From: Microbacterium aoyamense | GTDB taxonomy: Bacteria > Actinomycetota > Actinomycetes > Actinomycetales > Microbacteriaceae | Assembly: GCF_023155855.1 (NCBI RefSeq) | Contig: NZ_JAKNUT010000007.1 | Coordinates: 1 to 64,000 of the forward strand | Length of the DNA: 64,000 nt | Direction: 5' to 3' | Part shown: positions 58,776-64,000 of the stretch, piece by piece | Position numbering within the stretch: position 1 is the first letter of the stretch | Layout of the letters: the number at the start of each line of letters is the position of its first letter | Translations under genes and position numbers: made by a program | The notes under the pieces: generated by a model | What the model saw: the letters and a program-made list of their open reading frames with translations, nothing else | Database searches by the model: none | Told to the model about the DNA's origin: nothing

Positions 58776-59531
58776 CTACGCCGCATTCCTGGGCGTCGGC
58801 GGAAACACCCGGCGCAGCACGAGCCGCTGCCCGAGCGTCCACGCGACGGTGACCAGCAGGTAGAGTCCCGCGGCGAGCGGTACGAAGATCGCCACGACGG
58901 CGGTCGCGAACTGCAGCACCCCGATGAGCCCGATGGGGATCGACGGGATCGACGATCCCTCGACGGGCGGTACGGGCTCGGGCCGGAGCAGGCGCCGCGT
59001 GAGCTCGCCGACACCGGCGATGAGCAGCACGAGCACTCCGAAGACGGTGATGGACGAAGCATCCATCGCCCCTCCGGCGAGCGTGCCGGCGAGACTCGAC
59101 CCGAGCGGCACGCCGAACAGCGTCTCGGTGAGCAACGCGTTCGGGTGCCCCGCGATCATGGGGTGCAGGAAGATCGCGTACAGCACGCCGACGATGGGCG
59201 CCTGGATGAGGATCGGCAGACAGCCGGCGAACGGCGACGTGTTCTCATCGCGGTAGAGCTGCATGGTCTCGCGCTGCAGGCGTTCGGGGTTCTTGCCCCA
59301 GCGCTTCTGCAGTTCGCGAAGTCGCGGCGCGAGCCGTGCGCGCGTCTGCTCGGCTTTGGCCTGCGAGATGCCGGTGGGGATGAGGGCAGCCCGCACGAGG
59401 AGCGTCACGAGGACGACGGCGAGGGCGGCGGATGCCGCGGTGAGCGGCGACAGGAGGGTGCTGAGCCCGACGAGCCCCGAATAGGCGAGGTCGAGGATGA
59501 AGGCGATGGGTGGAAAGGCGAAAAGGTCCAA
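58776..59531 (-). CDS. YidC/Oxa1-family membrane insertase (short paralogue)
   Basis: The product is 251 aa from TTG 59531. It has five membrane helices: PIAFILDLAYSGLVGLSTLL; VTLLVRAALIPTGISQAKAE with the conserved Arg of the insertase groove; a cytoplasmic helical hairpin (ARLAPRLRELQKRWGKNPER); and FAGCLPILIQAPIVGVLYAI with the family's helix 3. It is shorter than housekeeping YidC and lies behind a DUF6412 gene, an arrangement I associate with a second YidC in Microbacteriaceae. It should help insert membrane proteins. The start codon is rare and its ribosome-binding site weak. Confidence 0.85.
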   Translation of the reverse strand: MDLFAFPPIAFILDLAYSGLVGLSTLLSPLTAASAALAVVLVTLLVRAALIPTGISQAKAEQTRARLAPRLRELQKRWGKNPERLQRETMQLYRDENTSPFAGCLPILIQAPIVGVLYAIFLHPMIAGHPNALLTETLFGVPLGSSLAGTLAGGAMDASSITVFGVLVLLIAGVGELTRRLLRPEPVPPVEGSSIPSIPIGLIGVLQFATAVVAIFVPLAAGLYLLVTVAWTLGQRLVLRRVFPPTPRNAA

Positions 59532-59622
59532 GGGAGTGTCCGTTCGTGGAAGCGATCAGGGATTCAATCGACCACGAAGGGATGCCGCGGCCCACCCTCG
59601 AGGGGTGGCGCGCGGACTCGGG

Positions 59623-59919
59623 CTACGCGGCCGAGGCCGCGAAACCCGGGGCTCGGGGGCGTGGATGGCCCGAGGCGTCCGGATCGCTCTGCGCGAGCGG
59701 GGAGGAGACGTCGATCGCGCGCGCGGGGTGCGCGGGTGAGGCGCTCTCGGCGTGGGGGACGGCGACCGCGAGGATCGTCGCGACGACGACCGTCGCGGCA
59801 ACGAGTGCGATCGCGATGCCGAGCGCACCGAAAGCCGCGACGTCGGGTGTCGCGGCGAGGTGCACCGTCGCGAGCAGCAGGTGCAGCGCGGCGTTCAGCG
59901 AATCGAACACGATGCTCAC
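59623..59919 (-). CDS. DUF6412 family small membrane protein
   Basis: The 98-aa protein has a hydrophobic helix pair (LHLLLATVHLAATPDVAAFG, ALGIAIALVAATVVVATIL) and a Pro/Ala-rich hydrophilic tail. It belongs to DUF6412, which sits directly upstream of YidC paralogues in Microbacteriaceae. GTG 59919 is the first start; TAGCGT at 59918-59923 (minus strand) placed 7 bases before GTG 59910 argues for the latter as a leaderless start. The YidC gene begins 91 bases downstream. Confidence 0.75.
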   Translation of the reverse strand: MSIVFDSLNAALHLLLATVHLAATPDVAAFGALGIAIALVAATVVVATILAVAVPHAESASPAHPARAIDVSSPLAQSDPDASGHPRPRAPGFAASAA

Positions 59920-59986
59920 GCTACCGGTCGGACCCGCCGGTCACCGTTCGCGGTCTGCGGTTTCGCGTACGGCATAACCCGGGCGA

Positions 59987-61012
59987 TCAGACCGCGGGGG
60001 TCCACCCCAGGCTCGGCGCGACGTGCGTCGCGAACGTCTCGATCACCCGAAGATTGAACGCGACACCGAGCTGAGACGGGATCGTCAGCATGAGCGTGTC
60101 GGCGGCCTGGATCGCCGCATCCTGCTGCAGCTGCTCGATGAGCACGTCGGGCTCGGCCGCATACGTCTTGCCGAAGGTCGAGCGCATGCCGTCGATGATC
60201 CCGATCTGATCGCCGTCCTGCCGCCCACCGAAGTACATGTGGTCTTCCGCCGTCACGAGAGGGAAGATCGACCGGCTGACCGAGACGCGCGGCTCGCCGG
60301 CGTGTCCTGCCTCCCGCCACGCGGCCCGGAATGCGTCGATCTGCTCGGCCTGCAGGATGTCGAACGGTCGGCCGTCGGCGGAGGTGAGCAGGGTCGACGA
60401 CATCAGGTTGACGCCGACGCGGCCCGCCCACTCGGCCGAGTCGCGGTTGCCCGCGCCCCACCACACGCGCGAACGCAGGCCGGGGGAGTGCGGCTCGATC
60501 CGCTGCGGCCCCGACGCGCCGCCGAAGGGCGATGACGGGTCACCCGAGGCGAGCCCCTCGCCGTCGATCGCCCGCAGGAACAGGTCGAAGTGCTCACGTG
60601 CGAGGTCGGCGCCGCGAGGGTCCTCCGAGCCGGTGTAGCCGAACGCCTCGTAGCCCCGCACGACCGTTTCGGGTGAGCCGCGCGAGACGCCGAGTGCGAG
60701 CCTGCCACCGGAGATGAGGTCGACGGATGCCGCTTCTTCCGCGAGATACAGCGGGTTCTCGTATCGCATGTCGATGACGCCCGTGCCGACCTCGATGCGC
60801 TGAGTACGCGCCGCGATCGCGGCGAGGAGCGGCATGGGAGACGACTGCTGCCGGGCGAAGTGGTGCACGCGGAAGTACGCGCCGTTCACACCGAGCTCGT
60901 CCATGCCCTGCGCCAGGTCGATCGCCTGGAGCATCGAGTCGCCGGCGGTGAGCTGTCGCCCGCCGCCGAGGGGGCCGTAGTGGCCGAAGGAGAGGGTTCC
61001 GAAGCGCTGCAT
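59987..61012 (-). CDS. LLM-class flavin-dependent oxidoreductase
   Basis: The 341-aa bacterial-luciferase-like monooxygenase starts MQRFGTLSFGHYGPLGGGRQ. It has the TIM-barrel blocks VNGAYFRVHHFARQQSSPMP, IEVGTGVIDMRYENPLYLAE and LISGGRLALGVSRGSPETVV, with VWWGAGNRDSAEWAGRVGVN. The cofactor may be FMN or F420; Actinobacteria often use F420 for this family. Substrate unknown. It is divergent from the RIO-kinase leader region, and a perfect 8-bp inverted repeat ATCCATTC/GAATGGAT (61039-61058) lies 26 bases before its start. Confidence 0.88.
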   Translation of the reverse strand: MQRFGTLSFGHYGPLGGGRQLTAGDSMLQAIDLAQGMDELGVNGAYFRVHHFARQQSSPMPLLAAIAARTQRIEVGTGVIDMRYENPLYLAEEAASVDLISGGRLALGVSRGSPETVVRGYEAFGYTGSEDPRGADLAREHFDLFLRAIDGEGLASGDPSSPFGGASGPQRIEPHSPGLRSRVWWGAGNRDSAEWAGRVGVNLMSSTLLTSADGRPFDILQAEQIDAFRAAWREAGHAGEPRVSVSRSIFPLVTAEDHMYFGGRQDGDQIGIIDGMRSTFGKTYAAEPDVLIEQLQQDAAIQAADTLMLTIPSQLGVAFNLRVIETFATHVAPSLGWTPAV

Positions 61013-61038
61013 GTCGTACGCAACGGTAGCGCCGCGGC

Positions 61039-61058
61039 ATCCATTCCGGTGAATGGAT
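61039..61058. promoter_or_regulatory. Inverted repeat upstream of the LLM gene
   Basis: ATCCATTC (61039-61046) and GAATGGAT (61051-61058) are perfect inverted arms around CGGT, in the divergent region between the LLM gene and the RIO leader. This could be a regulator site. Confidence 0.4.
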
Positions 61059-61131
61059 CGTTTCTTCGCGTGCGCATCGGGGTGTAGCGTGATGCCTCGA
61101 TCGCACCGTCGGTGCCCGTCCGGAGGGAGGA

Positions 61132-61224
61132 ATGATGTCGACAGTCTTTGTCGTGCGTGCCGTTCACTCCCACGACCACCTTGTTCTGAAGAACACAGTC
61201 CCGAGGTCATCCGCTGACGCATAG
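61132..61224 (+). CDS. 30-aa leader ORF upstream of the RIO kinase
   Basis: The ATGs at 61132 and 61135 follow a very strong ribosome-binding site (GGAGGGAGG at 61122-61130). The 30-codon frame reads MMSTVFVVRAVHSHDHLVLK, then NTVPRSSADA, and ends at TAG 61222-61224. Three bases later begins a hairpin that covers the ribosome-binding site of the next gene. I know no homologue. It may be a small protein, but position and signals suggest a translated leader that controls the downstream kinase gene. Confidence 0.55.
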   Translation: MMSTVFVVRAVHSHDHLVLKNTVPRSSADA

Positions 61225-61226
61225 TA

Positions 61227-61252
61227 GATGACCTCCCCTTCCGGAGATCATC
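61227..61252 (+). promoter_or_regulatory. Hairpin sequestering the RIO-kinase ribosome-binding site
   Basis: GATGACCTCC (61227-61236) pairs with GGAGATCATC (61243-61252) at 9 of 10 positions around a 6-base loop. The right arm contains GGAG (61243-61246), the only ribosome-binding site for ATG 61257. A ribosome ending the leader ORF at 61224 would cover the left arm and open the hairpin, giving coupled or conditional translation. Confidence 0.5.
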
Positions 61253-61256
61253 CACC

Positions 61257-62093
61257 ATGAACGAACGACGACCCTCGCAGGCGTTCGAAGACTACTTCGG
61301 CCTGCTCGAAATGCCCGACGAACCGGGACCGGACCAGCGATGGTCGACCTGGCCGTCGAGCGCCCCCACGGAGCGCGGTCCGCTGCCGCATCCCGATTGG
61401 CTCGTGACCGAGTCCGCGGCGTGGGACACCGAACTCGGCATCGTGAAGACGGGCAAGGAGGCGGATGTCTTCCTGATCGAACGCGCCGTGCCCGGCGAAC
61501 CCGGGGTCCTCCTCGCCGCGAAGCGCTATCGCGGAACCGATCACAGCGACTTCCATCGCTCGGGGCGCTACGAAGAGGGCAGGCGCATGGAGAGCTCTCG
61601 CGACTCGCGAGCCGTCCAGAAGAAGTCCGCTTACGGGCGATCCGTCGCCGCCGCCCACTGGGCGCTCGCCGAGTTCGACGCGCTCACGCGCGCCTGGCAT
61701 GCGGGCGTGCCCGTGCCGTACCCCGTGCAGATCACGGGCACCGAGGTGCTCATGGAGTTCCTGGGCGAGGGCCGCACGGCCGCGCCGCGGCTCGCGCAGA
61801 CCCGCCTGCGCGGCGCTGCGCTCGAAGGGCCCTTCGCCCAGGTGCGCGACATCCTGCTCTCCTTCGCACGCGGAGGGTTCGCGCACGGCGACCTCTCGGC
61901 CTACAACCTCCTGCTGCACGGCGACCGGGTCATCGTGATCGACCTGCCGCAAGTGGTCGATCTGTCGTTCAATCCCGCGGGCGCCGACTTCCTTTACCGG
62001 GACGTCGTGAACGTGTGCACATGGTTCGCGCGCCGGGGTTTCGACGCGGACGCCGAGAAGGTGTTCGCCGACGCGCTCGCGGAGATGTGGTGA
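61257..62093 (+). CDS. RIO1-family serine/threonine kinase
   Basis: The 278-aa product has a 55-residue N-terminal extension and then a RIO kinase core: VKTGKEADVFLIERA (nucleotide loop), LLAAKRYRGTDHSDFH (catalytic-core Lys), RSVAAAHWALAEFDALTRA, the catalytic loop GFAHGDLSAYNLLLHG with HGDLSxYN, and metal-binding VIDLPQVVDLS. RIO proteins mature the small ribosomal subunit in eukaryotes and archaea; the bacterial forms are uncharacterised. The upstream leader ORF and hairpin suggest translational control. Confidence 0.88.
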   Translation: MNERRPSQAFEDYFGLLEMPDEPGPDQRWSTWPSSAPTERGPLPHPDWLVTESAAWDTELGIVKTGKEADVFLIERAVPGEPGVLLAAKRYRGTDHSDFHRSGRYEEGRRMESSRDSRAVQKKSAYGRSVAAAHWALAEFDALTRAWHAGVPVPYPVQITGTEVLMEFLGEGRTAAPRLAQTRLRGAALEGPFAQVRDILLSFARGGFAHGDLSAYNLLLHGDRVIVIDLPQVVDLSFNPAGADFLYRDVVNVCTWFARRGFDADAEKVFADALAEMW

Positions 62094-62423
62094 TCACCGC
62101 TCGTCGAGGTCGGCGAGCAGCTGGACGGCGGCGGCGGTGTAGTCGCTGATCCAGCGATCGTGGATGCGCTTGATCGGGAGTGGGGCAAGTGACAGGTGCC
62201 GCTCGCGCCCGACCTTGCGACCCGTGACGAGGTCAGCGGCTTCCAGGACGCGAAGATGCTGCAGGGCCGTCGTGCGGTCGATCTCGGAGAAGAGCTCGCA
62301 CAGCGCGCCGGTCGTGCGCGGCGACTCCTTGAGCACGTCGAGCATGCGCCGACGGACGGGCGAGGCGAGCGCTTTGAAGACTTCGTCGTCATCGGCGAGG
62401 GGCTTGCGCGCGGCATCCATCAT
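62094..62423 (-). CDS. ArsR-family transcriptional regulator
   Basis: The 109-aa winged-helix protein has DDEVFKALASPVRRRMLDVL, ELFSEIDRTTALQHLRVLEA (recognition helix) and DLVTGRKVGRERHLSLAPLP. It lacks the metal-binding CxC of metal sensors. Paired with a divergent AHSA1 gene it matches the common ArsR-SRPBCC arrangement. ATG 62423 or 62420 is the start. TATTTT (62430-62435, minus strand) ends 6 bases before it, so the mRNA is probably leaderless. The stop abuts the RIO kinase stop. Confidence 0.9.
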   Translation of the reverse strand: MMDAARKPLADDDEVFKALASPVRRRMLDVLKESPRTTGALCELFSEIDRTTALQHLRVLEAADLVTGRKVGRERHLSLAPLPIKRIHDRWISDYTAAAVQLLADLDER

Positions 62424-62442
62424 GTTATAAAAATACAACATG
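62418..62442. promoter_or_regulatory. 16-bp bidirectional leaderless promoter/operator
   Basis: Between ATG 62423 (left) and ATG 62440 (right) are only 16 AT-rich bases. CATGTT (62421-62426) and AACATG (62437-62442) are perfect inverted arms that include both start codons. TATTTT for the left gene and TAAAAA or ATAAAAAT for the right gene serve as -10 boxes. An ArsR dimer on the palindrome would block both. Confidence 0.6.
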
Positions 62443-62910
62443 TCTAGCGAACTCACCGAACTCTCGTTCACCGTGTCGGGGCGCATCGCGAAGCCGATCG
62501 CCGAGGTCTACGAAGCGGTCGCCGATCCCGCTCAGCTGTCGAGATACTTCACAACCGGCGGGGCGAGGGGCCGACTCGAACCCGGCGCCGACGTCACTTG
62601 GGACTTCCAGGACTTCCCTGGGGCGTTCCCCGTCGATGTCATCGAGGCCGATCCACCGAACCGGATCGTCATCCGCTGGGACGGGGAAGCGACCGCGGCC
62701 GGCGACGGCAAGACGACGACCACCTTCGCATTCGAATCGATCGACGACGGTGCCCGCACGCTCGTCACGATCACGGAGTCATCGTGGCAAGCCACCGAGG
62801 CCGGGGCGAAGATGGCATTCGGCAACTGCGAAGGATGGACCGGGATGCTGTCGGCCCTCAAGGTCTGGGTCGAGCACGGCATCAATCTGCGCGACGGGTT
62901 CTACCGCTGA
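62440..62910 (+). CDS. SRPBCC/AHSA1-family protein
   Basis: The 156-aa AHSA1-type START/Bet v1 domain protein starts MSSELTELSFTVSGRIAKPI, then AEVYEAVADPAQLSRYFTTG, NRIVIRWDGEA, TFAFESIDDGARTLVTITES and a C-terminal helix GMLSALKVWVEHGINLRDGF. Such proteins bind a hydrophobic ligand and, next to ArsR regulators, are thought to work with them in stress or ligand responses. The mRNA probably begins at the ATG itself. Confidence 0.9.
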   Translation: MSSELTELSFTVSGRIAKPIAEVYEAVADPAQLSRYFTTGGARGRLEPGADVTWDFQDFPGAFPVDVIEADPPNRIVIRWDGEATAAGDGKTTTTFAFESIDDGARTLVTITESSWQATEAGAKMAFGNCEGWTGMLSALKVWVEHGINLRDGFYR

Positions 62911-62924
62911 CCGCTCTGCGATGA

Positions 62925-63407
62925 TCAGCGCTCGAGCAGGTGCACGTCCATGTGCTGCTCGTGCCACCACGTGTCGCCGCCGTCGTTCGAGCACCAGCCG
63001 TCCCACTCGAACGACTCCGTGGTGATGTCGTGGAACATCCAGGTCACCATGCGGCCGTCCGCCTGCACTCCCTGGAGGCGGATGTCGTCGCCGTCCGCCT
63101 CGGCGCTCAGGACGACGTGCTCGGCCGCGCGCGGGCAGAACCACACGACGCGCCAGCCCACGCGCGCATCCCACGTCCGCACCGTCGTGCCGATCGCCTC
63201 ACCATCGTCATTCGTCAGCACGTCCTGCACGCCGCGACCGCCGATGATCCACGAGAACGACCAGTCGAGTTCGCTCTTGGTCCATTCGCGGGTGGCCTCG
63301 GAGTAGAGGCTGTTGCGGACGCGCCAGCTGCCGATGAACGGCGCGAAGAGCTGAAGTTCGGTGTCTTCGGGTGCGTCGGTGGTGATGAGGTCGGATGCGA
63401 AGCCCAT
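62925..63407 (-). CDS. Hypothetical protein (160 aa), DUF1579-like
   Basis: The protein resembles small beta-barrel lipocalin-like proteins (DUF1579 group): LQLFAPFIGSWRVRNSLYSE at the start, WIIGGRGVQDVLTNDDGEAI, RTWDARVGWRVVWFCPRA and TTESFEWDGWCSNDGGDTWW at the end. Such proteins often bind small ligands; no catalytic residues are evident. TAGCCT (63414-63419, minus strand) ends exactly 6 bases before ATG 63407, supporting a leaderless start. Confidence 0.75.
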   Translation of the reverse strand: MGFASDLITTDAPEDTELQLFAPFIGSWRVRNSLYSEATREWTKSELDWSFSWIIGGRGVQDVLTNDDGEAIGTTVRTWDARVGWRVVWFCPRAAEHVVLSAEADGDDIRLQGVQADGRMVTWMFHDITTESFEWDGWCSNDGGDTWWHEQHMDVHLLER

Positions 63408-63434
63408 CCGCGCAGGCTACTCCGTGCACCAGGA

Positions 63435-63469
63435 AGCCCCGCATCCCGATGGGAACGGGATGCGGGGCT
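63435..63469. terminator. Perfect GC-rich hairpin downstream of the small-protein operon
   Basis: AGCCCCGCATCCCG (63435-63448) pairs without mismatch with CGGGATGCGGGGCT (63456-63469) around a 7-base loop. It lies just past the stop of the 43-aa gene (63483) and before the leaderless start region of the next gene, so it probably ends the leftward transcript. Confidence 0.65.
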
Positions 63470-63482
63470 CCGAGTTCGGATG

Positions 63483-63614
63483 TCATGGCAGTGGACGACG
63501 GGTGTCGTAGTCCATGACGGTCGGGATGGGGCTGGACGGATCACCGCCCATGGCGGCGATCGTGGCGATCGCTCCGACCAGACCGACGATCGCGACGAAG
63601 AAGATGAATGCCAT
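63483..63614 (-). CDS. Small single-helix membrane protein (43 aa)
   Basis: ATG 63614 follows a strong ribosome-binding site GAGAGGAGG. The product begins MAFIFFVAIVGLVGAIATIA, one transmembrane helix, followed by a short outward tail with PSSPIPTVMDYDTRRPLP. It lies 26 bases after the 50-aa gene and before the hairpin at 63435-63469. No family known. Confidence 0.65.
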   Translation of the reverse strand: MAFIFFVAIVGLVGAIATIAAMGGDPSSPIPTVMDYDTRRPLP

Positions 63615-63640
63615 CTCGGGCCTCCTCTCGAGTGTGGTGT

Positions 63641-63793
63641 TCAGTGCTGGAGCGCGACGCGGAAGGCGAGACGCTGGGGGAAGAGCGCGCGTGCGCGTTC
63701 TTCGGGGCGAGTCCGTCGTGCGTGGCGCTCGGCGGCCTCGCGGCTGACCTCGACACTGTCGGGCAGGAAGTAGCCGTACATCAGGGGGTGCAT
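63641..63793 (-). CDS. Small hypothetical protein (50 aa)
   Basis: ATG 63793 follows GGAAGGAGTG and is 3 bases after the methyltransferase stop. The product starts MHPLMYGYFLPDSVEVSREA and ends with an Arg-rich segment RTRPEERARALFPQRLAFRV. The codon usage is like that of real genes nearby. It forms a unit with the 43-aa membrane protein gene downstream. Function unknown. Confidence 0.6.
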   Translation of the reverse strand: MHPLMYGYFLPDSVEVSREAAERHARRTRPEERARALFPQRLAFRVALQH

Positions 63794-63796
63794 GAT

Positions 63797-64000
63797 TCAC
63801 TCCTTCCGGCGTTTCGCGGTGACGATCAGGTACTCCCAGGGCATGACGTCGCCCTCGAAGAAGCGATCGCCGAGCGCTGCCATGTCGGCATCCAGCGCCG
63901 CGACCTTCTCGGGGTCGTCGGCGATGAACCGGTAGACCGCGATCGTGGGCCCGTAGTTGGCCTTCATGAAGTCCCGCAGCTCCGCGCCGCTCGCGAACCG
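63797..64000 (-). CDS. C-terminal part of a class I SAM-dependent methyltransferase (partial)
   Basis: The visible 67 residues include GAELRDFMKANYGPTIAVYR, DDPEKVAALDADMAALGDRF and MPWEYLIVTAKRRKE. This ending (FMKxNYGPTIxxYxx...WEYLIVxAxRR) is typical of actinobacterial class I methyltransferases after the SAM-binding core. The core lies beyond the window edge, so the substrate and start are not visible. The two small genes at 63641 and 63483 follow it closely. Confidence 0.7.
   Translation of the reverse strand, partial: RFASGAELRDFMKANYGPTIAVYRFIADDPEKVAALDADMAALGDRFFEGDVMPWEYLIVTAKRRKE

Overview
The window is high-GC (about 70% by eye) actinobacterial DNA. The DUF222-HNH endonuclease, the tandem deazaflavin-dependent reductase paralogues, the DUF6412-YidC pair, the FBP-domain protein and the codon usage point to Microbacteriaceae, most likely Microbacterium or a close relative. 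Start codons support this: at least fifteen genes have a TAnnnT or NAnnnT hexamer six or seven bases before the start codon and no ribosome-binding site, which is the leaderless-mRNA layout common in Actinobacteria.

Region 1 (1-5.4 kb) is a worn accessory island, read on the minus strand. It holds an RHS-type polymorphic toxin whose central repeat region has been lost: an N-terminal export fragment abuts a C-terminal RHS core carrying an AHH nuclease tip. An Imm11-like immunity gene, a lipoprotein, an unrecognised 358-aa protein and a small ORF follow. The small ORF is split by a complete but frameshifted IS3-family element (262-1590, with 26-bp inverted repeats and a 3-bp target duplication). 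Its stop codon appears to come from the end of a second IS at the left edge.

Region 2 (5.5-17.2 kb) is mainly housekeeping or peripheral genes: DUF222-HNH, a Bcr/CflA-type MFS pump, two coupled F420-type reductases, a PAP2 phosphatase, a HerA-like ATPase, an SDR-DUF2867 protein, an FdhF/YdeP-type molybdopterin oxidoreductase and a GNAT.

Region 3 (17.2-27.1 kb) is a LacI-controlled sugar or sugar-acid catabolic island. lacI, an ABM-fold enzyme and a truncated gnd (6-phosphogluconate dehydrogenase) remnant run leftward. A SAF-domain oxidoreductase, a complete ribose-type ABC importer, an NAD-dependent sugar dehydrogenase/epimerase, a 3-hydroxyisobutyrate-dehydrogenase-like enzyme, an amidohydrolase (probable lactonase) and a gluconokinase run rightward, many with 4- to 8-base overlaps. 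The order suggests import, oxidation to a lactone, hydrolysis to an aldonate, redox adjustment and phosphorylation toward the pentose phosphate pathway. The substrate is not identifiable from sequence.

Region 4 (27.1-38.2 kb) concerns respiration and molybdenum. cydABDC (bd oxidase and its assembly exporter) sits behind two TGGTCnGACCA operators. Divergent moaA-fdhD and a second FdhF/YdeP paralogue follow, then a convergent winged-helix regulator with SufR-like C-terminal cysteines.

Region 5 (38.3-64 kb) carries an OpuB/ProU-type osmoprotectant importer and many single genes: a flavin disulfide reductase, a YcaQ-like protein, a Lon-N protein, DinB, a PadR regulator, an ABC1 kinase, a FAD-oxidoreductase/methyltransferase fusion, peptidoglycan enzymes, Nudix, YidC-DUF6412, an LLM flavoenzyme and an ArsR/AHSA1 pair. 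A RIO-type kinase is preceded by a short leader ORF and a hairpin that could hide its ribosome-binding site. The window ends inside a methyltransferase gene. No rRNA, tRNA or CRISPR was seen.
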